Assembly (NCBI GenBank): GCA_016712415.1
Contig: JADJRC010000013.1
Span: forward strand, 105,128-169,127
Reading direction: 5' to 3'
Length of the DNA: 64,000 bases
Origin: Lewinellaceae bacterium
GTDB taxonomy: Bacteria; Bacteroidota; Bacteroidia; Chitinophagales; Saprospiraceae
Below the pieces are notes generated by a model that worked only from the letters and a program-made list of their open reading frames with translations, had not been told where the DNA came from and searched no databases. The translations under genes were made by a program, and so were the position numbers. Below, in pieces: positions 33,985 to 43,999 of the stretch (positions within the stretch are counted from its first letter, which is position 1; every line of letters starts with the position of its first letter).

Positions 33985-36900
33985 TTATTTTAACATTGAC
34001 GCTTTGATGTGAACATTGATCCGGATGATATCACCAGTCCTATCAAAAATCTTACGACTGTTGTCTTCATCCACATTTAACCCGTTCAATGTGGCAGACG
34101 TGTTGTTGTTATGCGTAATGGTCAGGCGATTTTCCGCTGCCAACGTATATACGATGGGTACCTGGCAGTAGGTGAAGCAGAGGGACCCTTTTTCGAGCGG
34201 CAATTCCCTGGTTTCCCGGTGGATATCTACGTATTCAAATACTTTGGCTTCCCCGAGGAATTCGCTTTCCCGCAGCATCCAGGGGTTGAAATGCAGTCGG
34301 CTGTTTTTCACAAAAACGCCCAACTCGCCAAACCTGCTCACAATGTCCTCCTTCACCTGTCCCGTCATGCCGGGTTGCTGTGCGCCTTTTCCGGCGGGTG
34401 TATGGGAATACGGATCGGTCGGGAAAGCGCCGTAAAGCGCCGGTGATTTATGTACGCCGATGCCTTCGTTTATTTCATAATAATGCGCCAGTAATTTACC
34501 TGTTCGTTCAGGGCTTTCTCCCTCATCCACGGCTTTCAGGCAACATTCCAGCACGGCCAACCGGAGTTTCGACACCATGTGCCAATAAATGGAACCCAAA
34601 CCTTCGTAGCCGAAAAAAGTACCGGAGCGGCCGGTGAACGCTTTGTGGTTGAACAGGTCTTCAAATATTTGCAGCACCTGTTTTTTATCTTTTTCAACGA
34701 GGGGCGCATATGTTGTTTTCGACAGTTCGGTCAATGCGGCGTCCAGGTCGTTGGCGTTTTTAAAATTGCTGTTAAAATGGAATACCCCGAGGACGTCCTT
34801 TTCAATGATGTCCACATTGCCGTCGGATACCAGTCGGGCGAGCAGGGTCGACTGCCCGACGGCTTCTTTCGGCACATTGTTTTTTTCCAAAAAGCCCGGC
34901 AAATCCTTGTCGGGATACAGCAGATAACTGTATTGGTCGGGCCGGTACAAGTTGCTTTTTTTCAAACTGTCCAACAGCAACAAGACCTCCTGTGCGGATA
35001 AATATTTGGAACTCAATACGGCCACCTGCCCCTCCAGCATTTCGCTCAAATAAGAGATGGAAACGCTGTCGTCGCTTTCGAGGGTCATCAGGTTATAGGC
35101 ATGGTACAAATGATCCGGCCTTTTATTGGCATCAATGGTATGTTCCAGAAAGCCGAGGCTCAGGTCAAAAAACTGCTCGATTTCATCCAATGAAACGGCC
35201 TGTTTTGATCCCGAAAACGGCCGGCTGTAAATCCGGGTGCGGTATGCACTGCCGGCTTTCCCTAAGCCATCCAATACCTGTTTGCGGTCCTTGTCGTTTA
35301 TTTTGCCGGAAAGCAAATGCCGGTGGTTGTTCAATGTCTGCGACACACTGTTCAGGAAAACAAGCAATTCAGCGGAAATGCCGGCGTGTTTCACCTCCGA
35401 AGCGGCCAGTACTTTTTTGAAAAAATACAAAAACCGCCGCAAATAGCACAGCGTGACCACTGAAACGCCGTTGCCGACCAGGGCGTTGTTGGCGTCGTTC
35501 CATTCGGGCCGCTGGGTGTTCATCCAGATGCCGCCTTCGGGAATAAAATTGGACAACTTGGCCAATACCGTCGCCAGTATTTTTTCCACAAACGTCACTG
35601 TATAGATGTCGCCGTTTTGATCCCGCAACAAGGCCCCGTCCGCTCCCGAACTTTCTTTTTCCAAACGAATTTTATTGTCCAGTTCGTGGTCAAATTCGAT
35701 GGTATCTTTCGGATGCTGCAGCGTGTCTTCGTAGCTTTTTATTTTATAGGGCACATTGGCATATACGAAACATTCCTTGTCAAAAAGGCTTTCCAACTGA
35801 CCGGGAGCATGGTCTTCCATAAACTCCAGGAACTTCAGCAGGTAGATAATCTGGTGGTCGCCCCAGTAGCCGATATAAGACCAGGGGTTGTCCGGCTCGA
35901 TGGTTTCCCAATCGAAGCCGTCTTTTGTTACCCGGTATGGGTTGTATCCATCGAATGTGGTCGCGTTCAAAAATTTGTGCACCATGCTCTCGATGAACGC
36001 CGGGTAGGAGTACGCAAGCGCTTCCCAGTTTTGAAAAATATCCCGCCAATTGCCCTGGTAGTCCAGTATTTTCGAACCGTCCTTTTCGTTGCGGGTGTTG
36101 ATGGAGAACCAGTTCCAGGGGCGGCTGGGGTCGCCGTGCCGGCGGCTGAATTTGAGCGGCATGTATTCGAGGCACAATCGCGTGAAATGAGCATCCCCGC
36201 TTTGCTGTGCCAGTTCTTTCAGCGCAAAAAATGAAAAAATATCGGGCAATTGATCCACGACCGGTCTCGAATGTTCAAAAACGGCTTTATTGGCATTGGC
36301 CAGATAATGGCTGAAATCCCATTTTTCGATTTGATAATTATGGTCAAAAATGCCGCCCCGCATGATGTTGAACAGCACATTTGAAAAGTGGCGCGTGTCC
36401 CGGCGTTGGTCGGAACTGAGTTGACGTCCGTCGGCGGCGGCATTGAGTTCGAGCAGGCGTTTGGTCCCGGCTTCCACGTCCTGTCTGACGAGTTGGGATA
36501 AACCTTTTTCATTTTTTATTAAATCCCGGAGTTTGGCTACCGCCGCATGGCTTTGGTTTACGTTGGCGACAATCATCCATTCCTTTTCGACATGCGGGGG
36601 CAGCGCTATTTTTTTGTGGAGAAAATAGGCCCCTTTTTCCGCCTTTACATCTTCTTCCTGCCGGAGCGGCATACCTTTCCTGAATGCGCCGAGTTGCAAA
36701 GCGGAAAGCAAAATGACCGGATTTTCAAGGCCGAGCGACCAGGCCACGTTGGCTTTCAGCGCCTCGCTGGGTTCGGCTTTGTCCACAATAATGGCGCTCA
36801 ACGCATAGATGCCCAAACCCGTCGCCTGATCCAGTTCGCTCCTCTTGTAAGCGTCTACAAGGTTGCTGGCGCTGTTTTGCAAACTGCTGGGCACGCCGTA

Positions 36901-37401
36901 AGGCAATATATTCTGGATGCCGTCTAACAGTGCAATTTTGACCTCGTCGGGCGCATTGTTTATCAGCCTTGATTTTCTGACAAAGCCAAACATGTCGCTC
37001 GAATTCCATTCCACCTGAAAGGTCAGTTGCAGGTCGTGGTTGATTTCCTCGAAAACGATCTTGTTGCCGAAAATATGTTTGTACAAATTCCGGCTGGTGC
37101 GGTGTACACCTTCATACCGGTTGGAGAAGGGTTCCCAGATTTGACGGGCGCTTCCTTCATGGACCAGGAATACAGACTTGCTGCCCGTGGTTTCGGCGGA
37201 CTCGGTTATTTTATCATCGGTATAATAAGGGAAGAGCGCATAATCGGCACTTTTTCGCCCGGCACTCAACCCACCGTTGCTGGAAATGAACATCCAATGG
37301 TCAGAGTCGCTGACAATGCTCATAAAAAAAGGGCGAAGCGCATCGCTGTCCGGTATTTTAAAATAGCGGTCGTCCCCTGTTTGCACATATTGAAGGTCCA
37401 T
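33985..37401 (-). CDS. GH149-like beta-1,3-glucan phosphorylase (GH94-related)
   Basis: The 1138-residue protein has no signal peptide. It has an N-terminal beta-sandwich (GGLSAGRKSADYALFPYYTD), an (alpha/alpha)6 barrel with PWNWFSINTRNEKDGS, YQGNWRDIFQNWEAL and PWSYIGYWGDHQIIYLLKF, and a long C-terminal part (GSIYWHMVSKLRLAV). The length and the NWRD motif, the place of the catalytic acid in GH94-type phosphorylases, fit GH149 beta-1,3-glucan phosphorylases. In the cytosol it would release glucose-1-phosphate from beta-1,3-glucan chains, saving ATP. The assignment is by recalled motif pattern plus context; a phosphorylase of another GH94-clan family is the alternative. Confidence 0.68.
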   Translation of the reverse strand: MDLQYVQTGDDRYFKIPDSDALRPFFMSIVSDSDHWMFISSNGGLSAGRKSADYALFPYYTDDKITESAETTGSKSVFLVHEGSARQIWEPFSNRYEGVHRTSRNLYKHIFGNKIVFEEINHDLQLTFQVEWNSSDMFGFVRKSRLINNAPDEVKIALLDGIQNILPYGVPSSLQNSASNLVDAYKRSELDQATGLGIYALSAIIVDKAEPSEALKANVAWSLGLENPVILLSALQLGAFRKGMPLRQEEDVKAEKGAYFLHKKIALPPHVEKEWMIVANVNQSHAAVAKLRDLIKNEKGLSQLVRQDVEAGTKRLLELNAAADGRQLSSDQRRDTRHFSNVLFNIMRGGIFDHNYQIEKWDFSHYLANANKAVFEHSRPVVDQLPDIFSFFALKELAQQSGDAHFTRLCLEYMPLKFSRRHGDPSRPWNWFSINTRNEKDGSKILDYQGNWRDIFQNWEALAYSYPAFIESMVHKFLNATTFDGYNPYRVTKDGFDWETIEPDNPWSYIGYWGDHQIIYLLKFLEFMEDHAPGQLESLFDKECFVYANVPYKIKSYEDTLQHPKDTIEFDHELDNKIRLEKESSGADGALLRDQNGDIYTVTFVEKILATVLAKLSNFIPEGGIWMNTQRPEWNDANNALVGNGVSVVTLCYLRRFLYFFKKVLAASEVKHAGISAELLVFLNSVSQTLNNHRHLLSGKINDKDRKQVLDGLGKAGSAYRTRIYSRPFSGSKQAVSLDEIEQFFDLSLGFLEHTIDANKRPDHLYHAYNLMTLESDDSVSISYLSEMLEGQVAVLSSKYLSAQEVLLLLDSLKKSNLYRPDQYSYLLYPDKDLPGFLEKNNVPKEAVGQSTLLARLVSDGNVDIIEKDVLGVFHFNSNFKNANDLDAALTELSKTTYAPLVEKDKKQVLQIFEDLFNHKAFTGRSGTFFGYEGLGSIYWHMVSKLRLAVLECCLKAVDEGESPERTGKLLAHYYEINEGIGVHKSPALYGAFPTDPYSHTPAGKGAQQPGMTGQVKEDIVSRFGELGVFVKNSRLHFNPWMLRESEFLGEAKVFEYVDIHRETRELPLEKGSLCFTYCQVPIVYTLAAENRLTITHNNNTSATLNGLNVDEDNSRKIFDRTGDIIRINVHIKASMLK

Positions 37402-37408
37402 ATTTCAA

Positions 37409-38242
37409 TCAGTTAGCCTCCTTGTAAACCTTGACATAATCCACCAGCATGGTTTGCGGGAATGGCGTCTGGCTGGTCGGGAAACCCACAAAATTGCCGC
37501 CCACCGCCACGTTCAGGATAATGAAAAAAGGATGGTCGTACACCCATTCCCCGGGCGTATCGTCCGGAGTTATCCGTTGGTAAAGGGTGTCGTCGACATA
37601 GTAATCGATGTAATCCGCCCCCCATTCAACAGCAAAAACATGGAAATCCACGTCGAAGCGGTTGTCTGTGAAACCAAAACTTTTTGTAATGGCTGCGCCG
37701 CCGGAGTAGCCCGGCCCATGCACCGAACCATGGACGAGGTTGGGCTGCTGTCCCCGGTATTCCATGATATCAATCTCGCCGCATTGCGGCCATGGTGCAT
37801 CGTCGATATTGCTGCCCAGCATCCAGAATGCAGGCCAGATGCCCGGCCCCCAGGGCAATTTGATCCGGGCTTCAAAGCGGCCGTACGCCCGGTCGAACAG
37901 ACCCTGTGTTTTGATCCGGGCAGAGGTGAATCCGCTTCCGCCAAAACTCTCGCTCCGGGCAGTGATGGCCAGATTACCCAATCCATCCATCGCTATATTT
38001 TCCGGCCGGTCGGTGTAGTACTGCAACTCCTGGTTGCCCCAGCCATTGTTGCCCGTTCCAATGTCATACGCCCAGTTGGCCGCATCGGGCGACTGGCCCG
38101 CAAGGCCGTTGAAATCATCGGCCCAAACCAATTGCCAGTTGCGGTTTGTGATGTCGTTTGCATCATCCTTGCAGGTCCAGAAGGCGAAAGAAATTACAGC
38201 AAGCAGTAGGCTGTTTATCAGAATTGAATGATTCCGTTTCAT
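37409..38242 (-). CDS. GH16 laminarinase-type endo-beta-1,3-glucanase, lipoprotein
   Basis: The ATG at 38242 is preferred because a lipoprotein signal follows (SLLLAVISFAFWTCKDD). The mature part is one GH16 domain with LVWADDFNG, WNQE-like WGNQELQYYTDR, the catalytic GEIDIMEY, and HVFAVEWGADYIDYYVDD, typical of bacterial laminarinases. It cuts beta-1,3-glucan internally at the cell surface. It stands between the phosphorylase and the glycan-binding lipoprotein genes of the operon; its start lies 29 bp from the previous stop. Confidence 0.92.
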   Translation of the reverse strand: MKRNHSILINSLLLAVISFAFWTCKDDANDITNRNWQLVWADDFNGLAGQSPDAANWAYDIGTGNNGWGNQELQYYTDRPENIAMDGLGNLAITARSESFGGSGFTSARIKTQGLFDRAYGRFEARIKLPWGPGIWPAFWMLGSNIDDAPWPQCGEIDIMEYRGQQPNLVHGSVHGPGYSGGAAITKSFGFTDNRFDVDFHVFAVEWGADYIDYYVDDTLYQRITPDDTPGEWVYDHPFFIILNVAVGGNFVGFPTSQTPFPQTMLVDYVKVYKEAN

Positions 38243-38270
38243 GGTACAGATGATTATCAGGTTTGAAATC

Positions 38271-40610
38271 TCAGTTATGGAATAAAATATTATCCAGGTA
38301 AATCTTGCCGTCGCCTTCAAATTTGAACTGGAACACGTTCGTCAAATCCACCGGAGCGAACGCCGTCAGCGGGATGTCTACGCTCGACCAGCCGGAGGTA
38401 GGCACGGTAAGGGTAAAAGGTGTTTCAACCGGGCCGGGGCTGATGATGAATACCTTTAAAGCCGTGGAGTTTGCCGTCCAAAAATCAAGGTGCAGGTGGG
38501 TCATACCCGATACGTTCTGGTTGCTGCCCAGTTGGATACCCTGGTAATTCAGGCCCGAATAGACCAGCGTATTGTTTCCGCCAACCGGCATCTGCGTGAC
38601 GACGGTGGCTTGCCCCCAGTTCGGGTTGAGGTCGGTACCCGATACATTGGTATAAGCGTCGCTGAAAACGGAGATAACGTTCGCGGCATTAAACGCAGGC
38701 GTTGGCGCCGCGGTCGTTGGCGCCGTACCGCCGCTGGTTTTGTAGAAATAGATGTTATCGAGGTAAATATCGCCGTTGCCGTCAAATTTGAACTGAATCA
38801 GGTCGTTGAGAGCAACCGGGGAAAAATCTGCCAGGGGAATATCGATACTTGTCCAGCCGCTGGTGGGCACGGTTAACGCAACGGCCTTCTCCACCGGGCC
38901 GGAGCTGATGAGGTAAACATTCAGGGCGGATGAGTTATTCGTCCAAAAATCAAGGTGCAGGTGGGTCATGCCGGAGGCGTCGAGGTTGTTGCCCAATTGC
39001 ACCCCCTGATAGTTCAGGCCTCCATAGCGCAAAACGTTGTTCCCTGCGACCTGTACCTGGGAAACGACCGTCGCCTGCCCCCAGTTTGGATTGAAATCCG
39101 TACCGGGAACATTGGTATAGGTATCACTGAAAATAGAGGTAACGTCGGCAGGATTGCGGGTAGGCGTTGGCGCCGCAACCGTTGGCCCGGCAGGCGCCAC
39201 CGTTCCGGCGTTGTAGAAATACACGTTGTCGATAAATACGTTGGGCACATCGCCGGATAGCACCAATTGGGCGAGGTGCGCCCTGTTTACCAGCCCCGTG
39301 AAATTCGACATGGGAATATCCAGGCTCACCCATTGCTCCGAAACCAGGGTTGGGCGGGTGAACGCCAGTTCGTGCGAAGAGTCGTCGCCCCCGTCGAAAA
39401 CCCCGTTCGCCCCGAAATCAACGAGCAGCACCTTGAAGGCTGCAGGGAGTTCGGTGGGGTCGGGCGTCCAAAGGTCAATATGGAAATGCGTCATAGCCGA
39501 CGCATTGATGGTCTGGGACGCAAACTCGATGCCCACGAAATTGAGGCTCCTGTACCGCTTCACATCCTCTCCGGCTATTTGAACCTCAAAATCTTCGGCC
39601 GTTGAAAATTGCCAGTGGGTGTTCCAGGTGTCCACATTGACATTGGTGTAGGCATTGCTGAAAAGGGAAATCACGCTGTCCGCACTGACGGTAGGGGTAG
39701 GGGCCGGGGTTTGCGGGCCGACGGCCTGCCCGCTTGAACTAAGGGTCATAGAGCCTGCGGCATCCAGATCGCCTAGTTTGGCTGTGATGACCGCAGAGCC
39801 GGTATCCAGCACAGAAACAACGCCGGCGCTGCTGACCGAAGCCACCGAGGGGTTGGAGGAAGAAAAGGTGAAATACGCCGGGGCGGCATCCACGCTTTGG
39901 TCAACGCCCGTCGGCATATTGAAAGTAGCCTTCAACCCGCCGATGTTCAGATTTTGGCCTGTCTCCGCCGAAAGCACCTGATCCTGCCCATCCAATATGG
40001 CCGGCCTTGGATGTGCAATGGTTCCCAGTTTTTCGAATTTCACCTCGTCAATCCAGAAGGTGTATCCAAGGCCGTTTTCCGGGCCTTCCGAATAAAAGAA
40101 CATACCCCTTTCCTCTTTCAGTTTTGAAGGTTCGGGGATGGGGATGATGTATTTTTGCCAGTTGGTATTGACGGGCACGTCGCGCAGTGTCGTCAGGAAT
40201 TTTGACTCGCCAAAGTCATTCCCGAAACCAACCACGTCGATCGTGGCCGATTTGGAAGCCCTGGCCCAGAAGGTCAACGCATCGTAGCCCGACAGGTCGC
40301 GCCCGACTGAGGTAAAGTAGCTGCCGCCGGCATAAGCGCCCTGGGGGTCTCCCGCGTCCGGCACGGCAAATTTCATGGAGGCCGAGCCTTTGTATTTCAC
40401 CTCGGTATCCACGTCGAAGGCCGTCACCTTTGAGCCACCGAAGGCGCCGTAGTTCAGCCCTGCGCTGAACCCGTCGATGAACACTTCCGGGGTGGTTGGA
40501 AAGGTGGCCGGTTCGAGGCCGTCGATATCCCGTTTGCAACTGACCACCGTCAATATGGCCAGGGCGAGGAGCGAGACGAGCGCTAAGATTTTGTGTTTTA
40601 TATTTTCCAT
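38271..40610 (-). CDS. Multi-domain glycan-binding lipoprotein
   Basis: The 779-residue lipoprotein (LALAILTVVSCKRD) has, in order: a beta-sandwich like those of CBM-type modules (residues about 40-200, ending FWIDEVKFEKLG), a BIG2-like Ig domain (SSNPSVASVSSAGVVSVLDT), and three homologous beta-sandwich repeats of about 155 residues (each with MTHLHLDFWT and YLDNIYFYK). There is no SusD fold. It likely holds beta-glucan at the surface, taking the place of SusE/SusF or SGBP proteins. Its neighbours are GH16 and a glycosidase-barrel fusion. Confidence 0.82.
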   Translation of the reverse strand: MENIKHKILALVSLLALAILTVVSCKRDIDGLEPATFPTTPEVFIDGFSAGLNYGAFGGSKVTAFDVDTEVKYKGSASMKFAVPDAGDPQGAYAGGSYFTSVGRDLSGYDALTFWARASKSATIDVVGFGNDFGESKFLTTLRDVPVNTNWQKYIIPIPEPSKLKEERGMFFYSEGPENGLGYTFWIDEVKFEKLGTIAHPRPAILDGQDQVLSAETGQNLNIGGLKATFNMPTGVDQSVDAAPAYFTFSSSNPSVASVSSAGVVSVLDTGSAVITAKLGDLDAAGSMTLSSSGQAVGPQTPAPTPTVSADSVISLFSNAYTNVNVDTWNTHWQFSTAEDFEVQIAGEDVKRYRSLNFVGIEFASQTINASAMTHFHIDLWTPDPTELPAAFKVLLVDFGANGVFDGGDDSSHELAFTRPTLVSEQWVSLDIPMSNFTGLVNRAHLAQLVLSGDVPNVFIDNVYFYNAGTVAPAGPTVAAPTPTRNPADVTSIFSDTYTNVPGTDFNPNWGQATVVSQVQVAGNNVLRYGGLNYQGVQLGNNLDASGMTHLHLDFWTNNSSALNVYLISSGPVEKAVALTVPTSGWTSIDIPLADFSPVALNDLIQFKFDGNGDIYLDNIYFYKTSGGTAPTTAAPTPAFNAANVISVFSDAYTNVSGTDLNPNWGQATVVTQMPVGGNNTLVYSGLNYQGIQLGSNQNVSGMTHLHLDFWTANSTALKVFIISPGPVETPFTLTVPTSGWSSVDIPLTAFAPVDLTNVFQFKFEGDGKIYLDNILFHN

Positions 40611-40631
40611 GACTGTTTTTTTTGATGTTGA

Positions 40632-43600
40632 TTAATTGCCGATACTGATTTGCAGATAGGTCTGTATCTCCCATTCCTGTCCATTGCCGAAACCGACGGC
40701 GGTGGGGTCGCACACGACGTTGCCCCTGGCATCGATGGTCGTCGCCGGACAGTACCGGGGCGAATACCGGTCGAGGGAGCGCCAGTTGTAACGGACGCCC
40801 AGGCGGGAATTGGGCAGGTCAAACCATCCCGGTTTTGCGAGGCTCGTGGAAATATCGGCCATGAGCTGGAGCGGGAAGGTGAGGTTGAAGTCGCGGTGGT
40901 AGTCGTAAGGCCCCCAGTCGTTCACCTTGGCCATGGTGGTGAGTTTGGTTTTTTTATAAATGAGGCGCAAATCGCCGCCAAACCGTTTGATGAGCCTGGC
41001 GTCGCTGCCGTTGGCCTGGGCTGTTCCTGCGAAAAGGTTGGTGATAAGCCCGAAATCAGGGTTTATTTTTGAAACAACACGGGCATAAGCCTCCCAAAGA
41101 TCCTGTGCGGGAGCGGCGCCGGGGAATGCGAAAATGGTGCGCCCGTCGCCGAGGATACCGATGGCTGCGTCCTGCGTCGTGGGCAGGTGGCGGTAAACGA
41201 AGCCGCTGCTGACGGCTAATTTTGCGTCTTCAGCAATATCGTTGTCCCATTCGTACATCCAGGTGCCGGGAGTGGGGTCGTAGGTGAAAAGGATTTCACC
41301 GGCCACGGTTTCCCGGTTGGCCCTGACGGCAAACGGGTCGTCGAGGATATTCCTCGGCCGTCCCGGCGCAGGTACATCGGCGGGGATGGGGTCTTCGATG
41401 GGTTTTTGCCACAGGAAGTTGGGAGCGATCTGGAGATTGCCGAATCCGACGGTGAAACCCGTAAGGAAATTGTATTGATTGCCGCTGCCGCTGTCTTTGA
41501 GCCGCCATCCCGTGAAGGTTTTGGTATAATCGGCTCCGCCCTGTGCGAGGATGCCATGCACCGCCCCCTGGACATACCACTGGAAAGGCCCCGAGGCATA
41601 AGTCAGCTTGGCTTTACCACCCCAGGTGTCGCTCATGGTGGTTTCATCCTGATAGATTTCGTATCTGCCTTCAGCTGTCTGGTGCGCGATCTGGAAAACC
41701 TCCCCGACGCGGTTCGAGTTTGACCAGAGGCCGCCCAGTTCGACGCCGACTGCCCCCAGTTTCCTTTTCAGGTACAGCGCAGCCCTGCGGGTGGGAGGAA
41801 TAGGCACGGCAAAAGAACTCACGGCGGGCGCCTGCCTGTCGAGGTCTTCGTGGAAAATGCCCGTTACCTCAAATTTGCCGATTTGCCTGCTGTATTTCGC
41901 CAGGATGGCCGGGTTGGCGCCCCACCACAACTGAGGACCGAAAGCCACTTTAAGGTTTTTGAAAACCCTTTTGCCCGCGAGCTCAAAACCGAACGGCGCT
42001 TCGCCGTTGTAAATGTCAATATTGGGGCCATAGTTCGCTTCGGGGTAAAAGCCGAAGAAATCGCCCTCGTAACCCCAATGGTAATGCCCTGTACGGTAGA
42101 AGCCTTTGAGGTCGAAGTGCCTGGCGTTCCAGCTGACATCCGCCCGATAAACTTTAAAACGCTCTACATCGCCCAGGGTTATGGTTTCTACCTGGTTGGT
42201 AACCGGATTGACCGATTGCGCCGTTTGAGGCCTGCCCCGGTTTTCGTAAAATATTTCGTTGATGGGGTTGGTAGCCACATTGCCGAGCACGTTGAAAGAA
42301 ACGTTGGCCCGAAAACTTTCGGAGGGTTTCGCTTCCACGCCGATGAAAAAGGATTCCATGTGGTCGAATCCCAGTTGGTCGGGATATGCTGTTCTGCCGG
42401 CCACGGGGTCCCTGGGCGTTGAAATCCGCTCGCCACCCGTGCTGAACGTGTAGAAGTCTGCCCGCAGCTCGCTCATGTGCACCTTTTTCACCTGCTCGCC
42501 GGCAAGGGCAGCCTTGTCGCCCCGGGCCTTGACCACCGCATCCATGATCCGGATGTTCGAGAAATAACTCTCCACGGAAGCAAGGCTTGTGCCTTTTTCC
42601 AGCGGGTTCAGCCGGTGGGCTTCCTTCAGGGCATAGTAGGCCGCGCGGGGGTATAACTGGTACAGTCCCCTTTCGTTGGTTGGGCCTTTGGCGCAGATAC
42701 CGAACCATTCTTCGTTCATGTTATTCTCGCCCTTGACGAAATCGCTCTGGTAGCCGCCGTTGCTCCAGGAGGCATTGTTGTCGTGGACGGAGAGGTTGGT
42801 GGTCTGTCCGAATTTCCACCAGCCGTCGCTGAATTGGAAAGTGAAGCCGCCGAGGCAATTGCCCGCTTTGCCCAGACCTGCCGCATTTTCGTAAATCTCC
42901 TTCCAGTTGCCCACCATATAATAGGCCTGGGATTGCTGGTCTTCCTCATTGTTGATGGCATTGAACGCATCTGCACCGAACTCCGTGAACAGGATGGGCT
43001 TGTTAAACTCATTCCTGACGCGCTGGAAAGCATCCCCGAAAGAAACGCCCCGGTACATATTGGTGCCGAAGATGTCCACATCCTTGCATTCTTTCGCGAT
43101 GATTTCCAAAAAAAGCAGGTCGCCGTTGCACATAGCCACGGGGTGCGAATTGTCGATGCCTTTCATGGCTATCGCTGCTTCGTTGAAGAGTTTGTACATG
43201 GCCGTTGCCCGCGCGGTGGATTTTCGATCCTGGACCGGGATATCTTCCGTTTCGGCGCCTTCCCAGAACAGGCCGTAGTTGTTTTCGTTTCCGAGCAGGT
43301 ACAACAAAAGGCCGGGTGTATTTTTGTATTCTTCGGTCATGGCCGTCACTTCTGAAAGCAACAGGGCCCGTGTGCCGGCGTCTGCATATTCGGTATTGGG
43401 CACCCAGCCACCGCCCAATGTCAGGCCATAGCGCCCGAAGGAATGGTTGAGCATGGTGTAGATGCCGTAGTTTTCATAGATGTACTGAATCCACCGGGCG
43501 GGCACCCCGGTGTACTGGCGTACCACATTGACGCCCATGTTCTTCAGCAAGGGCATTTCGGCATCGAGAGCCGCCCGGATCACATCGTCGGATTGCTTCC

Positions 43601-43793
43601 ACAGACTGTAGGAGTAGTTCGTGCCGATGGGAGTATAGTCCCAGTTCATGCCGTTGATGAAGAAGTCGTTGCCATTGACGACCATCTTCATCCCTTCCCG
43701 GTTGTTTACGACGGAAACCTTGTCAGCCTGGGCCATGGCCGAAATGGCGAGAAAGGATAGTAGCAGTATTTGTACTGTTTTTTTCATTACCAT
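40632..43793 (-). CDS. Glycosidase (clan GH-A, GH2-like) fused to an outer-membrane beta-barrel
   Basis: The 1053-residue protein has a signal peptide (LLSFLAISAMAQ; start ATG 43793 or 43787). Residues about 25-420 form a TIM barrel with FFINGMNWDYTP, acid/base candidate YLLGNENNYG and nucleophile candidate ILFTEFGADAF, as in GH2-type C-terminal catalytic domains. Residues about 450-1053 are alternating amphipathic strands rich in aromatic residues and glycine, as in porin-like barrels, ending WEIQTYLQISIGN. The gene is first in the operon, divergent from the regulator. With no SusC/SusD in the locus the barrel could be the outer-membrane entry route; this is inference. Confidence 0.75.
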   Translation of the reverse strand: MVMKKTVQILLLSFLAISAMAQADKVSVVNNREGMKMVVNGNDFFINGMNWDYTPIGTNYSYSLWKQSDDVIRAALDAEMPLLKNMGVNVVRQYTGVPARWIQYIYENYGIYTMLNHSFGRYGLTLGGGWVPNTEYADAGTRALLLSEVTAMTEEYKNTPGLLLYLLGNENNYGLFWEGAETEDIPVQDRKSTARATAMYKLFNEAAIAMKGIDNSHPVAMCNGDLLFLEIIAKECKDVDIFGTNMYRGVSFGDAFQRVRNEFNKPILFTEFGADAFNAINNEEDQQSQAYYMVGNWKEIYENAAGLGKAGNCLGGFTFQFSDGWWKFGQTTNLSVHDNNASWSNGGYQSDFVKGENNMNEEWFGICAKGPTNERGLYQLYPRAAYYALKEAHRLNPLEKGTSLASVESYFSNIRIMDAVVKARGDKAALAGEQVKKVHMSELRADFYTFSTGGERISTPRDPVAGRTAYPDQLGFDHMESFFIGVEAKPSESFRANVSFNVLGNVATNPINEIFYENRGRPQTAQSVNPVTNQVETITLGDVERFKVYRADVSWNARHFDLKGFYRTGHYHWGYEGDFFGFYPEANYGPNIDIYNGEAPFGFELAGKRVFKNLKVAFGPQLWWGANPAILAKYSRQIGKFEVTGIFHEDLDRQAPAVSSFAVPIPPTRRAALYLKRKLGAVGVELGGLWSNSNRVGEVFQIAHQTAEGRYEIYQDETTMSDTWGGKAKLTYASGPFQWYVQGAVHGILAQGGADYTKTFTGWRLKDSGSGNQYNFLTGFTVGFGNLQIAPNFLWQKPIEDPIPADVPAPGRPRNILDDPFAVRANRETVAGEILFTYDPTPGTWMYEWDNDIAEDAKLAVSSGFVYRHLPTTQDAAIGILGDGRTIFAFPGAAPAQDLWEAYARVVSKINPDFGLITNLFAGTAQANGSDARLIKRFGGDLRLIYKKTKLTTMAKVNDWGPYDYHRDFNLTFPLQLMADISTSLAKPGWFDLPNSRLGVRYNWRSLDRYSPRYCPATTIDARGNVVCDPTAVGFGNGQEWEIQTYLQISIGN

Positions 43794-43917
43794 TTATTAT
43801 AAGGTGAATCATTGCATTTTACGAATGTTTTCTCTCCGCTCGAACACCCGCCTTTTTTTTTGGTTTTCAATGGGTCAAATGTAAACGCGCCAATTCAGCA
43901 GAAAAAAAATCACACCC

Positions 43918-43941
43918 CATCAAATATTTCATCAAATATTT
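43918..43941. promoter_or_regulatory. 12-bp tandem repeat, candidate operator of the glucan locus
   Basis: CATCAAATATTT occurs twice in immediate succession (43918-43929, 43930-43941) and is followed by TTTTGAT, which pairs with ATCAAA. It lies in the AT-rich 206-bp gap between the divergent operon (43793) and regulator gene (44000). Nothing else in the gap explains it. Confidence 0.45.
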
Positions 43942-43999
43942 TTTTGATTACTACAAAATTGTATTTTTACCATTGTAATTCATTTATTATTAATAAATT

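Noticed and set aside
38271..40610. SusD homologue in the glucan locus
   Set aside because: The protein is beta-sandwich throughout (CBM-like, BIG2-like, three repeats); no TPR-type helical SusD sequence was seen.
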